Positions 44,331 to 53,684 of a stretch of DNA of 64,000 nucleotides are shown one piece after another (within the stretch, counting starts at the first letter, position 1; the number at the start of each line of letters is the position of its first letter). Made by a program: the position numbers and the translations under genes. The notes under the pieces were generated by a model. It was not told the origin of the DNA. It ran no database searches and saw only the letters and a program-made list of their open reading frames with translations. The stretch comes from Massilia forsythiae (lineage in GTDB: Bacteria; Pseudomonadota; Gammaproteobacteria; Burkholderiales; Burkholderiaceae_D): assembly GCF_012849555.1 (NCBI RefSeq), contig NZ_CP051685.1, positions 4,526,001 through 4,590,000 of the forward strand, in the 5' to 3' direction.

Positions 44331-46901
44331 TCAGGCGCGCTGGTCGAGCACGGCGCGCACGCGCGCCGCCAGTTCCTCGATGGTGAACGGCTTGCCGACC
44401 AGCTGGATGTCTTGGCGCGGCGCGCCGCCCGCCGTGCCGCCCCCGAGCGTGTCGCCGGTGTAGCCGGTGGTGAACAGCACTTTCAGCGCGGGACGGCGCG
44501 CCAGCGCTTCCTCTGCCAGCCTGCGGCCGTTCATCTCCGGCATGATCAGGTCGGTGAACAGCAGCGTGACGCCGGGATGCGCGTCCAGCAGGCGCAGCGC
44601 GGCGGCGGCGCCGTCCGCTTCCAGCACCCGGTAGCCGAGGCCGCCCAGCATGTCGACCGACAGCGCGCGCACCGCCGCCTCGTCCTCCATCACCAGGATG
44701 GTCTCGCCGGCCGAGCCCTGCGCCATGGCGGCCCCCGTGGCGCCGTCTGCGGCCGGGCGCGCCTGCGGATCGGGCGCGCCGGCGTGGCGCGGCAGGTAGA
44801 TGCGCACCACGGTGCCGCTGCCGGGCGCGGAATCGATCTCGACGTGGCCGCCCGACTGCTTGACGAAGCCGTACACCTGGCTCAGGCCGAGGCCGGTGCC
44901 GCGCCCGACTTCCTTGGTGGTGAAGAAGGGCTCGAAGGCCTTGGCCAGCACCTCGGGCGTCATGCCGGACCCGCTGTCGCCAACCGCCAGCATCACGTAC
45001 TGGCCGGACGGCAGGCCGGGGTGCTCGGCGGCCCAGCGCGCGTCCATCTGGAAGTTGGCGGTCTCGATGGCCAGCCGGCCACCGTCGGCCATCGCGTCGC
45101 GCGCGTTCACCGCCAGGTTGAGGATGGTGTTTTCCAGCTGGTTTGCGTCGACGTGGGTGTGCCACAGGCTGCCGGCCAGCGCGGTCTCGACGCGCACGTG
45201 GGCGCCGAGCGAATGCGCCAGCAGGTCCGACATGCCGGCCACCAGCTGGTTGACCGAGAGCGCCTCCGGCTTGAGCGCCTGCTGGCGCGAAAAGGCCAGC
45301 AGGCGCTGGGTCAGCTGGGCGGCGCGCTTGACGCTGGTCCTGGCCATGTCGACGTAGTGCAGGGCGCGCGCGTCGCCGTCCGCCAGGCGTTTGCCGAGCA
45401 GGCCGAGCGCGCTGGAGACCACCGCCAGCATGTTGTTGAAGTCGTGCGCGATGCCGCCGGTGAGCTGGCCCACCGCTTCCATCTTCTGCGCCTGGCGCAG
45501 CGCTTCCTCCATGCGCACGCGCTCGGCCACGCCGTCCGCCACGCGCCGCTCCAGGGTGTCGTTCATCTCGCGGATGGCGCGCTCGGCGCGGTGGCGCTGG
45601 GTGCCGTCCTGGAACAGCACGGCGACCTGGCGCCGCTCGGGCGGTTCGATGCGCAGCGCCGACAGTTCCAGGTAGCGCCCGGTGCGTTCGAGCTCGCGTT
45701 CGAAGCGCACCGGCTCGCCGGTGAGCAGCACGCGCCGGTAGGTCTCGACCCAGCCGTCGGCCTCCAGCGGCACCATCTCGCGCACGCGCTGGCCGACCAC
45801 GTTCTGGATGCCGGCGTTGGACGCGTAGGCCGGATTGGCCATCACGTGCACGTAGTCGCTCAGCGGACCGTGTGGGCCGTCCAGGAACTCGATCACGCAA
45901 AAGCCTTCGTCGATCGATTCGAACAGGAAGCGGAACAGGCGCTCGCTTTCGTGCAGCGCGCGGTCGGCCGCCTTGCGCTCGGTGACGTCGAGCATGGCGC
46001 CGATCATGCGCAGCGCGCGCCCGCCGGCGTCGCGCAGCACGGTGCCGCGGTCGAGCACGTCGGCATAGCTGCCGTCGGCGCGGCGGAAGCGGTAGGCGCC
46101 GGACCAGGCCGTGCCGGCGCCATCCAGTACCGCCCGGGCGCTGTCGTGGATGCGCGCACGGTCGTCCGGGTGGACGTGGTCGAGCCACCAGCCGAAGCTG
46201 GCCAGCTCCAGGTCGTGGCCGAACAGCGTGTGCAGCGCGCGGTTCCAGACCACGGTGCCATCGGCCAGGCGCCAGTCCCAGATGGCGTCGTTGGAGGCCA
46301 GGCGCGCCAGCCGGTAGCGCTCCTCGGTCTCGCGTTCGGACGGGGATAGCGCATCGGCGGGCGCATCGTCGCGCACGGCGGCAGCGGCCGGCGCCGGTGC
46401 GGTGTCGTGCAGCGTGCCGAGCAGGCCGCGCACCGTGCCGTCGGCGTCGCGCAGCGGGGAACAGGACAGGGTGGCGCGGCGTGCCGCAGCGTGGCCGTGG
46501 TCGCGGCCCTGCGGCGCCAGCGGCACGCCGTCGTGGCGGGCCGCGCGTCCCGCCCGCACCCCGGCCGCCAGCGCGTCGAGCGCCGGCCAGCCGTCCGGCC
46601 AGGCTGCCGCCAGGGGCATGCCGGGCGCATGCCGCCGGCCGCCGTCGAATATCTCCGCGCAGGCCGGATTGCACAGCAGCGCCAGTTGGTCGCCCCAGGC
46701 CAGCCACATCGGTTCGGCGGCGTCCAGCACCAGCGTCGCCGCGAAGCGCAGCGCCGGCGGCCAGCCGGCCGGATCGCCGAGCGGCGACGCGTCCCAGCCG
46801 TGCGCGCGCAGCCAGGGCGAGCGGGGCATGCCGTCCGGGTGGAACGGCGCCGATGACGCTGGATCGGGGGCGGGGCTGGGCAGGGGGCGACTATCGTTCA
46901 T
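44331..46901 (-). CDS. Hybrid sensor histidine kinase: PAS-PAS-HisKA-HATPase-receiver
   Basis: An 856-residue cytoplasmic protein without clear membrane helices. N-terminal part is PAS-like ([23 protein letters not shown]); two further PAS blocks follow ([19 protein letters not shown] and [14 protein letters not shown]). The phospho-site is [14 protein letters not shown], the form used by the HDFNN kinase group, then [10 protein letters not shown] and [20 protein letters not shown]-terminal receiver carries [13 protein letters not shown] and VGKPFT. It is convergent with the Csu operon and has no partner regulator next to it. Confidence 0.88.
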   Translation of the reverse strand: MNDSRPLPSPAPDPASSAPFHPDGMPRSPWLRAHGWDASPLGDPAGWPPALRFAATLVLDAAEPMWLAWGDQLALLCNPACAEIFDGGRRHAPGMPLAAAWPDGWPALDALAAGVRAGRAARHDGVPLAPQGRDHGHAAARRATLSCSPLRDADGTVRGLLGTLHDTAPAPAAAAVRDDAPADALSPSERETEERYRLARLASNDAIWDWRLADGTVVWNRALHTLFGHDLELASFGWWLDHVHPDDRARIHDSARAVLDGAGTAWSGAYRFRRADGSYADVLDRGTVLRDAGGRALRMIGAMLDVTERKAADRALHESERLFRFLFESIDEGFCVIEFLDGPHGPLSDYVHVMANPAYASNAGIQNVVGQRVREMVPLEADGWVETYRRVLLTGEPVRFERELERTGRYLELSALRIEPPERRQVAVLFQDGTQRHRAERAIREMNDTLERRVADGVAERVRMEEALRQAQKMEAVGQLTGGIAHDFNNMLAVVSSALGLLGKRLADGDARALHYVDMARTSVKRAAQLTQRLLAFSRQQALKPEALSVNQLVAGMSDLLAHSLGAHVRVETALAGSLWHTHVDANQLENTILNLAVNARDAMADGGRLAIETANFQMDARWAAEHPGLPSGQYVMLAVGDSGSGMTPEVLAKAFEPFFTTKEVGRGTGLGLSQVYGFVKQSGGHVEIDSAPGSGTVVRIYLPRHAGAPDPQARPAADGATGAAMAQGSAGETILVMEDEAAVRALSVDMLGGLGYRVLEADGAAAALRLLDAHPGVTLLFTDLIMPEMNGRRLAEEALARRPALKVLFTTGYTGDTLGGGTAGGAPRQDIQLVGKPFTIEELAARVRAVLDQRA

Positions 46902-47135
46902 CGGCGTTCAACGGCTTATTCATTGCGGCTGCATCGAAAGTGTCGATGATACATCGTCTTGCTTGGAAGCATGTGACGGCATGTATCCGCTTCAGGAAGC
47001 CTAGCCCGCTTACCGGCTGTGCATCGGTATCGAAGCCGATGTAGTGCCGGACATACGCGCGCAGTCGGCGCAGGACGATCCGCAGGGTGCGTTGCCACTA
47101 TAATGCTTGTCGACAGGACAACGACAGGAGAAGCC

Positions 47136-47715
47136 ATGAGCGCATGGCGTTTCGCAGTGTTCGCAGGATGGCTGGCCAGCGCTTGCGCCCAGGCGCAGTC
47201 GCAGTCGCCAGCCGTGCCACAACGACGCGGATCCGGTGTACCACGCCGCGCCGCTCGACCTGATGGGCCGCTTCGTGACCGATCCGAAGCTGGTCGGCGG
47301 CGTGCGCGTGACGCCGTTCCTGGGTGTCGAGACCGGTTATGCAAGCCTGGTCGATCGCGGCACGGTGTTCGTCGACTACCGCCGCGCCGACGGCATCACC
47401 GCCAGGCAGGGCACCACCGGCTTCAGCAGTTACCTGGCCGGTACCGCCACGCTGCCGCTCGAGCGCGGCCTGGAGGCCTACGGCAAGCTGGGCGTGTCGT
47501 TCAGCGAATTCAACCATCATGAGTTGGGGCCGGTCCCCAGGCCGGGTTCGTTCCGGGAGACCGATACCGGCGCGTATGCCACGGCCGGCGCCAGCTACAG
47601 GCCGAGCGACAAGGCTACGCTGAGCGGCGCCTTCGAGCGCCACGGGGACAGCGCCAAGTGGGGCGCGAATACCAGCAGCAATGGCCTCAAGGCGAAACTG
47701 AAGCTCGGCTTTTGA
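47136..47715 (+). pseudogene. Outer-membrane beta-barrel protein gene, frameshifted after the signal peptide
   Basis: ATG 47136 with an ideal ACAGGAGAAG site encodes a signal peptide (AWRFAVFAGWLASACAQAQ), but this frame then becomes Arg-rich nonsense. The next frame, readable from about 47212 (CHNDADPVYHAAPLDLMG), encodes a small barrel: RVTPFLGVETGYASLVDRG, TATLPLERGLEAYGKLGVS, ASYRPSDKATLSGAFERHG, ending LKAKLKLGF. The family is the OmpA-like/OmpW-sized outer-membrane barrel. A one-base insertion (or two-base loss) near 47200-47215 explains the break; some N-terminal strands may be missing too. Confidence 0.65.
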
Positions 47716-47725
47716 ACGGCGCCGT

Positions 47726-48223
47726 TCAGCGGCCCGGGGCCTGTCCCAGCGGCGTCAGGATCACGGTGCCGGGCGTGGTGACGGTATTGCTCAGGGCGAT
47801 GTGCACGCCGATCCTGTCCGCATGCGCCGCATCGCGCGGCAGGGTCACGCCGATGGCGCCGAACGGCGGCGCGGCAGGGGCCGCACCGGGCGAACGCAGG
47901 CGCTCGCTGCGGTCCAGCGTGCCCGCCGGGTAGGTCTCTCCGCGCGGCATGGTGGCGGCGAGCAGCGCCAGGCGGTCGCGCAGCGTCTGCATGCGCGCCG
48001 GCGCCACGTTGCCCTTGCCGGCAGCGAGCGCGACGGTTGCCGACAGCGTGGCGCTGTCGACGGCCGCGGCGCCGCCGGCGAACGGGCTGTGCACGGGCAG
48101 TGCCAGCACGTCGTTGGCTGTTACCGGCAGCATGTCGCCGGCGTGCGTGCCTGCGCAGGCGGCGCTTGCGGCCAGTATGCCGGCCAACACCCGGCGCGCA
48201 CCGATTCCTGAAAAGAAGAACAT
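47726..48223 (-). CDS. Hypothetical secreted protein
   Basis: A 165-residue exported protein. I prefer ATG 48223 (MFFFSGIGARRVLAGIL) because AGGAA lies just upstream; ATG 48238 is an alternative. The signal peptide probably ends near THAGD. The mature part is Ala-rich with SATLSATVALAAGKGNVAP, MPRGETYPAGTLDRSER and IALSNTVTTPGTVILTPLG. I do not recognise it. Convergent with the frameshifted barrel gene. Confidence 0.55.
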   Translation of the reverse strand: MFFFSGIGARRVLAGILAASAACAGTHAGDMLPVTANDVLALPVHSPFAGGAAAVDSATLSATVALAAGKGNVAPARMQTLRDRLALLAATMPRGETYPAGTLDRSERLRSPGAAPAAPPFGAIGVTLPRDAAHADRIGVHIALSNTVTTPGTVILTPLGQAPGR

Positions 48224-48383
48224 GGTTTTCCTGAACATTGCGTTCGCCGGGACGGCGACGGCAAGATAACGAGAACACCAACTTTACTTTATGTAGGGAA
48301 ACTTTTGTGAGAAATGTTGTGATCGGGCAACGCCAATGCCGTGATCGCCGGCATTGCCGGAAGAGCGGGGGAAGCGCGGTGGA

Positions 48384-48674
48384 TCAGAAGGAAATCTGCC
48401 AGACGGCGCCATGCGCCTGCGTGTCGCCGGCGACGGCCGCTGCCGGTGCGGCGCTGCCGGCCGGTACGGTGGCCTGGTCTGCCTGCGCGGCGACCTGGAA
48501 CGGCACGTCGCGGCCGCAGGCCACGGTCGGCTCGGCGCCGTCCGGGGCTTTCACGGTGCAGCTGGACTGGACCGTGAAGCTGACCTGCATGGTGGCGCCG
48601 GCCGACGCGGCCCCGGCGCTGCCGGCCAGGAGCAGGGTGGACAGCAGCAGCGCTTTCAGTACGATCCTGCTCAT
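48384..48674 (-). CDS. Small secreted protein with two cysteines
   Basis: A 96-residue protein from ATG 48674 (MSRIVLKALLLSTLLLAG). The signal peptide ends near ASAGA; the mature part (MQVSFTVQSSCTVKAP, PTVACGRDVPFQVAA, HGAVWQISF) has two cysteines and resembles half of an SCPU-type subunit, though too short for a confident match. A good promoter (48726-48753) and a copy of the shared YCGNATTTNCCGA motif lie upstream. Possibly a pilus-related or surface protein. Confidence 0.55.
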   Translation of the reverse strand: MSRIVLKALLLSTLLLAGSAGAASAGATMQVSFTVQSSCTVKAPDGAEPTVACGRDVPFQVAAQADQATVPAGSAAPAAAVAGDTQAHGAVWQISF

Positions 48675-48725
48675 GACACCACCCCTTTCCCTTGCCGTCG
48701 ACCGGTCCGTCGGACCCATGAATCG

Positions 48726-48812
48726 ATCATATCCTAAAGTTGCATAAGGTAAATTTTAGGTGTCGAAACGCTTACGCTGGCTATGCAACTGGCAATTTTC
48801 CGGATTTTCCGC
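48726..48812 (-). promoter_or_regulatory. Promoter and motif upstream of the small secreted protein
   Basis: On the minus strand, TTTACC (48753-48748) and TATGAT (48731-48726) are separated by 16 bp. About 46 bp further upstream is CCGGATTTTCCGC (48800-48812 on the plus strand), one mismatch from the motif seen before the Csu operon. Confidence 0.5.
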
Positions 48813-48980
48813 TTCCCATGGGTGCGGTGTAGGAAGGCACCGACAAGACACAAGCGCCGGCTGCAAGACGGTGCCCGGCGCAGCACATGCCTGCCACTTT
48901 TGCCGGATTGCAAGCACAACCGCTAAGGCTAGAGGATTTCCTCTAATGATGAGGAAGCGGAAAGGGAGGCAGGGGAAATG

Positions 48981-49030
48981 AAAAAGCCACTCTCGGATGC
49001 CGATGCCGCTCATCCTTGGAGGCGGCTTTT
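48981..49030 (-). terminator. Terminator of the CheY-like gene
   Basis: On the minus strand AAAAGCC (49030-49024) pairs with GGCTTTT (48988-48982), with a further internal GC-rich hairpin between them and a T5 tract at 48985-48981. It lies 11 bp after the stop at 49041. The stem has a bulge, so strength is uncertain. Confidence 0.45.
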
Positions 49031-49040
49031 CAGGGAAACT

Positions 49041-49412
49041 TCAAGCGCCGTCCAGCAGCGTCCCGGCGGCCTCGGCCAGGCTCTGCGGACTGAATGGCTT
49101 GACCATGTAGCGGTCGGCGCCGGCTTGCAGGCCGGCCTCGACGTCGCTTTGCTGGCCGCAGGCCGACAGCAGCAGCACCTTCGTATGGCGGGTGGCGGCG
49201 TCGGCGCGCAGCGCGCGGCACACTTCCAGGCCGCTGCCGCCCTGGCCCAGCCAGACGTCCAGCACCACCAGGTCCGGCTTTTCGGCGCGCACCATCTCCA
49301 GGCCCTGGGCGGCGCTGGACGCCAGCACGATCCGGCCCAGCGAACGCAGCGTCAGGCGGATCAAGAGGCGCAGGTCGTCCTGGTCCTCGACGATCAGGAT
49401 GGTCTTATCCAT
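49041..49412 (-). CDS. CheY-like single-domain response regulator
   Basis: A 123-residue receiver starting at ATG 49412. Acidic pocket Glu9/Asp10, phospho-acceptor Asp52 (LVVLDVWLGQGGSG) and Lys in MVKPFS are present. It has no output domain, so it acts by protein contacts or as a phosphate relay. Its start overlaps the end of the kinase gene (49405-50994) by 8 bp, so it is the likely phosphorylation partner of that kinase. Confidence 0.88.
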   Translation of the reverse strand: MDKTILIVEDQDDLRLLIRLTLRSLGRIVLASSAAQGLEMVRAEKPDLVVLDVWLGQGGSGLEVCRALRADAATRHTKVLLLSACGQQSDVEAGLQAGADRYMVKPFSPQSLAEAAGTLLDGA

Positions 49413-50994
49413 GGAGGGCCTCCGTGCGCAGCCACAGCGTGACCGTGGTGCCGGCGCCTGGCGTCGAGGCGATCTCGGCCTCGCCGCCATGCAGGTCGAC
49501 GATCTCCTTGAAGATGGTCATGCCCAGGCCGCTGCCCTGCACGTTCTGCTTCTGGCCGGCGCGATAAAAGGCGTCGTAGACGTGCGCCAGCTGCTCCGGC
49601 GTCATGCCGATGCCGCGGTCGGCGACGCGCACCGCCACCGTCGGGCGGCCATGGCGCTGCACCGCGTAGGCGGCGAGCGTGATCGGGCTGCCTTCGGCGG
49701 AATACTTGATGCTGTTGCTGAGGATGTTGGTCAGCGCCAGCTGCATCCGCTGCGCATCGGCGGCGATCTCGGGCAGGCCGGGCTGCAGGTCGAGGCAGAT
49801 GCGCTGGTTCTGGCCCAGGCCGTTCAGGCCGGCCAGGGTCTGCTCGACCAGTTCGGCCACCGCCACCGGCGCGATGTGCAGGCCCTGCACGCCGCCGGCC
49901 TCGATGCGCGCCAGGTCGAGCAGCTGGTTGATCATGTCGACCAGGCGTCCGGCCTGGCGGTGGATGATGTCCAGCAGCTCGCGGCTGGTGGACGGGTCGA
50001 ATTCGCGCTTGAGCAGCAGTTCGGAAAAGCCGAGGATGCTGGCCATCGGGGTGCGCAGTTCGTGGGTGGCGGTGGTGAAGTGCTTGCGCCGCAGCTCCTC
50101 GGTGGCGCGGTAGCGTTCCTCGGCGTCGCGCTGCAGCGTGACGTCACGCACGATCGCCGCCACGCGCTGCTGCGCGCCCAGGCGCATCGGCGACACCTTG
50201 AGTTCGAGCGGGAAGGCCGAGCCGTCCAGGCGCCGGCCGCCGCCCTCGGTCGGCCGGGCGTCGCCGGCCGGGTCGCCGTCGCCCAGTGCCAGCGTGCGGA
50301 TCACCTCCGCCGTGCCGCCTTCCAGCAGCGCCACCGCCGAGCGGCCGGCCAGGGCGCCCTGGCTGGCGCCGAAGATGCGCTCCGCCGCCGGATTCGCGGA
50401 CAGCACCTTGCCGTCGCCGTCCAGCATCAGCACCCCGTCCGGGATATTCTGCAGCAGCACGCGGATCCAGGCTTCGTCCTGGCGCCGCCGCTCGTTGGCG
50501 CGCTGCAGTTCGAGCGCCGCCACTTCGTTGACGAGGATGTTGGCCAGGTCGCGCAGCAGCGCGCGCTGGCCGTCGTCGAGCGTGCGCGGCTTGTCGTCGA
50601 GGATGCACAGGGTGCCGATGCGGCTGCCGTCGCGCGTGGCCAGCGGATAGCCGGCATAGAAGCGCGCGTTGGGCGCGCCGCACACCATCGGGTTGGCGGC
50701 GAATCGGGGGTCGTCCAGCGCGTCGGCGACTTCCATCACGCCGTCCTGCAGGATCGCGTGGGCGCAGAAGGAGCTGGAAAGGTCGGACTGCTCGACCGCG
50801 ACGCCGATGCGCGACTTGAACCACTGGCGCTCGGCGTCGACCAGGCTGACCAGGGCGATGGGCACGTCGAACAGGCGCGCCGCCAGGCGGGTGACGCGGT
50901 CGAAGCGCTCTTCCGGCGCGGTGTCGAGGATGTCCAGGTCGAGCAGGGCTTGACGCCGCCGCGCTTGATCCGGGGGCAGGGAGGATGCCGGCAT
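49405..50994 (-). CDS. Soluble GAF-PAS sensor histidine kinase
   Basis: A 529-residue cytoplasmic kinase starting at ATG 50994 (MPASSLPPDQARRRQALLDL). The GAF domain (VPIALVSLVDAERQWFKSRIG, FYAGYPLATRDGSRIGTLC) spans about residues 30-165, PAS follows (LLQNIPDGVLMLDGDGKVLSAN), then HisKA (TTATHELRTPMASILG) and ATPase (LTNILSNSIKYSAEG, GSGLGMTIFKEIVDLHGG). There are no membrane segments. It sits between a CheY-like receiver and an HTH-receiver regulator, making a three-gene signalling set downstream of the DUF11 operon. Confidence 0.88.
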   Translation of the reverse strand: MPASSLPPDQARRRQALLDLDILDTAPEERFDRVTRLAARLFDVPIALVSLVDAERQWFKSRIGVAVEQSDLSSSFCAHAILQDGVMEVADALDDPRFAANPMVCGAPNARFYAGYPLATRDGSRIGTLCILDDKPRTLDDGQRALLRDLANILVNEVAALELQRANERRRQDEAWIRVLLQNIPDGVLMLDGDGKVLSANPAAERIFGASQGALAGRSAVALLEGGTAEVIRTLALGDGDPAGDARPTEGGGRRLDGSAFPLELKVSPMRLGAQQRVAAIVRDVTLQRDAEERYRATEELRRKHFTTATHELRTPMASILGFSELLLKREFDPSTSRELLDIIHRQAGRLVDMINQLLDLARIEAGGVQGLHIAPVAVAELVEQTLAGLNGLGQNQRICLDLQPGLPEIAADAQRMQLALTNILSNSIKYSAEGSPITLAAYAVQRHGRPTVAVRVADRGIGMTPEQLAHVYDAFYRAGQKQNVQGSGLGMTIFKEIVDLHGGEAEIASTPGAGTTVTLWLRTEALHG

Positions 50995-51122
50995 GGATTG
51001 GCCAAAGTAAAGGGCATTCGTGGCAGTATGCCACCGGAATGCATTAATCGGAGAAAAGCCTGGCGGGAGGCGTGCGCGGCGCCGCGCGCCGCACGGCGCG
51101 CACCGCGGCAGCGCGGGATGGT

Positions 51123-51752
51123 TCAGGCGGGAACGGACAGCACGCGCTCGACCGCGCTGCGCAGGCTGGCGAACGGCACCGGCTTGGAAAAGAACGGGAT
51201 GTCGGCCGGCAGGCCCATCGACGCCACGGTAGCGCGGTCCAGGCCGCTGACCACGATGATCGCCATGTCGGCATAGGCGGCATCGGTGCGCAGCGTGCGG
51301 ATCATGCGGAAACCGTCCATGCCGGGCATGCTCAGGTCGCTGATCAAGAGGTCCGGCCTGGTCTCGCCGATCTTGATCAGCGCCTCGAAGCCGTTGGCCG
51401 CCTTGACCATGTCGGCCGGCAGGTCCCAGCCCGCCATTTCCAGCTCGTACAGGCGCAGCATGGTGGCGTCGTCGTCCACCACCACCATCTTCTTGCGCGC
51501 CTGTTCCGGCGCCGCCGCCGGCGCCAGCGGGGCCAGCGCCTCGCGGCGCTGCTCGAGCAGGCGCCCGATCGATTCCATGGTGATGCGGCGGTGGCCGCCG
51601 GCGGTCTTCCAGGCTTGCAGGATGCCGCTTTCGACCCACAGCTGGATCGTCCGGTGCGATACACCGATGACGCTGGCCGCCTGCTTGGTCGAGCAGAATT
51701 CGGATAATCCGGAGACGGGCTCCAGCAGGGTGGTATCGGCGGCGGTTTTCAT
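51123..51752 (-). CDS. Response regulator with N-terminal MerR/excisionase-like HTH and C-terminal receiver (paralog A)
   Basis: A 209-residue regulator. Residues 16-70 form a MerR/excisionase-type DNA-binding domain (STKQAASVIGVSHRTIQLW, WKTAGGHRRI). After an Ala/Pro linker, residues 88-209 are a receiver with Asp93/94/95, phospho-acceptor Asp139 (LLISDLSMPGMDGF) and Lys in FFSKPVPF. The usual order (receiver then DNA-binding) is reversed. A strong promoter ends 8 bp before the ATG, so the mRNA may be leaderless. Its paralog lies at 60824-61447, and the two bracket the DUF11 operon, a likely target. Confidence 0.85.
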   Translation of the reverse strand: MKTAADTTLLEPVSGLSEFCSTKQAASVIGVSHRTIQLWVESGILQAWKTAGGHRRITMESIGRLLEQRREALAPLAPAAAPEQARKKMVVVDDDATMLRLYELEMAGWDLPADMVKAANGFEALIKIGETRPDLLISDLSMPGMDGFRMIRTLRTDAAYADMAIIVVSGLDRATVASMGLPADIPFFSKPVPFASLRSAVERVLSVPA

Positions 51753-51760
51753 GGGTTTCG

Positions 51761-51788
51761 ATTTTACGGGATTGTGGCTTTGTGTCAA
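51761..51788 (-). promoter_or_regulatory. Consensus-like sigma-70 promoter immediately before the HTH-receiver gene
   Basis: On the minus strand, TTGACA (51788-51783) and TAAAAT (51766-51761) are 16 bp apart. Only 8 bases separate the -10 from the ATG at 51752, so transcription should start at or next to the start codon. Confidence 0.65.
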
Positions 51789-51894
51789 GTTCCCACAGGA
51801 ATCTTTTACACAAACCGACGTCAATACAACCGGGCGGCATGCGCGTGTGGCGCGCCGTGCACGGTGCCCGGCGCGAAGGCGCGCGCGGCGGGCC

Positions 51895-53664
51895 TCACTG
51901 CACCACCACGGTGAAGCTGACGCTGCCCATGCCGCCGGGCTGCAGGGTGCCGCCGAAGCGCCATTCGAGCGCGCCGGCGCCGCCCGCGGCCGGCTGGGCG
52001 GCCACCGCGCAGGACGACAGCCCGCTGCCCAGGGCGCCGCAGCCGCCGGCGGTGTACACCGTGAACGCGGGCGTGGCGTCGGTGACCTTGAGGTCGGTGA
52101 GGTTGGTGGTGCCGCTGTTCTGGTAGGTGATGGTGTAGGTGATCGTGCTGCCGGGCGTGGCGTCGGTCCGGTCCACCGCCTTGGTCAGCTTGAAGTCGTC
52201 GCAGGCCTGGCAGATGCCGTTGACGGTGACCGTCATCTGGCCCAGGCCGATGCCGAGCAGCTGCAGCAGCGGATCGGCCACGCCGCCCAGGATCGGCGCC
52301 ACCACCGGGCCGACGGCGCCGGTGACCACGGTCTTGAGCACCGGCGAGACCACGCTGTCGAGCAGGCCCAGCGAGGGCGTGGTGCGCAGCGCCAGGTTGT
52401 TCACCAGGCTGCCCGCCAGGTTGGTGGCGAAGGTGGTGCTGCTTCTGACGGTGCGCGTCTGCGGGAAGCTGCCGCTGAAATTCAGGCTGGTGGCAAACGG
52501 GGCGTCGCCGCGCGCGCTGCTCTTGACTTCGAGCGCGAAGGTGCTGCCGTTCAGGACCAGGGAGCCGATCTTGCCGTAGCCGAGGTCGGTGGCGGCGTTG
52601 AGGACGCGGCTGCGGTTGAAGAACACGCTGTCGTCGATGCTGCCGAGGTAGCCGTCGGCCACGCCGGGCGCCGCCTGCACCGTCACCGCCTTGCCGACCG
52701 CGTCCACCGCGCCCAGGCTGCCCTCGGCACGCGCCACTTCCAGGTACAAATCGAGCTGGGAAATCGCGATGCTGGCGCTGCGCACGCCGGGCAGCACGGT
52801 CAGCGCCGAGGTGGCCGGGCTGAGCGTGACCAGGTCGAGCTTCAGGTGCACGCGGATCGCCGCCGAGTGAAAACTGGTGCCGTTCGGGCCGCACACGTAG
52901 ACCGGCGGCTCGATCGCCTGCGCGTAGAGTTGCACGGCATTGATCACGCCGGCCATGCCGAGCGCGCCGCCGGAAATGCCGACCGGGGCAGGCGTGGTCA
53001 GCACGTTGCGGGTGTTGTACAGCTGCACCAGGCCGCTGAGCATGTCGAGCGCGTTGATGGTGCTGCCCGCCAGCGCGCCGCTGTCCACGCTCACCTTGAG
53101 CAAATCGCCCACGCGCACCGTGGCGGCGGCGCCGCCCAGTTGCGACTGCAGGTTGGCCAGCGCGCCGGCCAGGCTGGTTTTCGCCTGGGCGCGCGCCGCC
53201 GCCTGCAGCGCCGCGCTCACCTGCGCCAGGGTGGCGCCGGCGCTCAGCGCCTGCGATGGGGTCGACACGCCGGTCGAGGCCTGCAGCGCCGTCAGGAAGT
53301 CGAGCAGCCTGACGTCGCCCTGGGCCACGGCGTTCCAGTCCGCCACGCTGAGGTTCAGGCTGGTGCCCAGCAAGCCGCCCAGCAGGGGGTTCAACAGGGC
53401 GCCTTGCGTGGTGCTGACGCTGGCCAGGCGCGGCCCGGCGCTGACGCAGGCGCCGCTGACGCAGGCGGCGCGCGCCGGCACCGCCAGCAGGGCAAGCAAG
53501 ACCAGCAGCGCGCCCAGCGCCAGCACGGTCCAGCCCAGGCGGCGGCGCTGCGCCAGCAGGGCCGGCAGCGACCGGGTCGGCAGCGGGCGCGCCGGCGGGG
53601 ACAAGGGCGGCACCGGCGGTGGGCAGCTGCGGGCGCGCGCGGCGCGGGACGTGGTCGGTTTCAT
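51895..53664 (-). CDS. DUF11-containing exported protein (DUF11 operon, gene 4)
   Basis: A 589-residue protein from ATG 53664. A 40-residue Pro/Arg-rich cytoplasmic leader precedes a signal/anchor helix (LGWTVLALGALLVLLALLAVPARA). The central region is Ala/Leu-rich and repetitive, with domains such as VRVHLKLDLVTLSPATSAL. The C-terminal 110 residues are a DUF11 domain (KLTKAVDRTDATPGSTITYTITYQNSG, TNLTDLKVTDATP). DUF11 domains are beta-sandwich repeats of surface proteins. Separated by 20 bp from the barrel gene, so same operon. Function: probable surface or periplasmic structural component; the core is not a family I know. Confidence 0.7.
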   Translation of the reverse strand: MKPTTSRAARARSCPPPVPPLSPPARPLPTRSLPALLAQRRRLGWTVLALGALLVLLALLAVPARAACVSGACVSAGPRLASVSTTQGALLNPLLGGLLGTSLNLSVADWNAVAQGDVRLLDFLTALQASTGVSTPSQALSAGATLAQVSAALQAAARAQAKTSLAGALANLQSQLGGAAATVRVGDLLKVSVDSGALAGSTINALDMLSGLVQLYNTRNVLTTPAPVGISGGALGMAGVINAVQLYAQAIEPPVYVCGPNGTSFHSAAIRVHLKLDLVTLSPATSALTVLPGVRSASIAISQLDLYLEVARAEGSLGAVDAVGKAVTVQAAPGVADGYLGSIDDSVFFNRSRVLNAATDLGYGKIGSLVLNGSTFALEVKSSARGDAPFATSLNFSGSFPQTRTVRSSTTFATNLAGSLVNNLALRTTPSLGLLDSVVSPVLKTVVTGAVGPVVAPILGGVADPLLQLLGIGLGQMTVTVNGICQACDDFKLTKAVDRTDATPGSTITYTITYQNSGTTNLTDLKVTDATPAFTVYTAGGCGALGSGLSSCAVAAQPAAGGAGALEWRFGGTLQPGGMGSVSFTVVVQ

Positions 53665-53684
53665 GGCGGACTTCCTCGTTCTCG

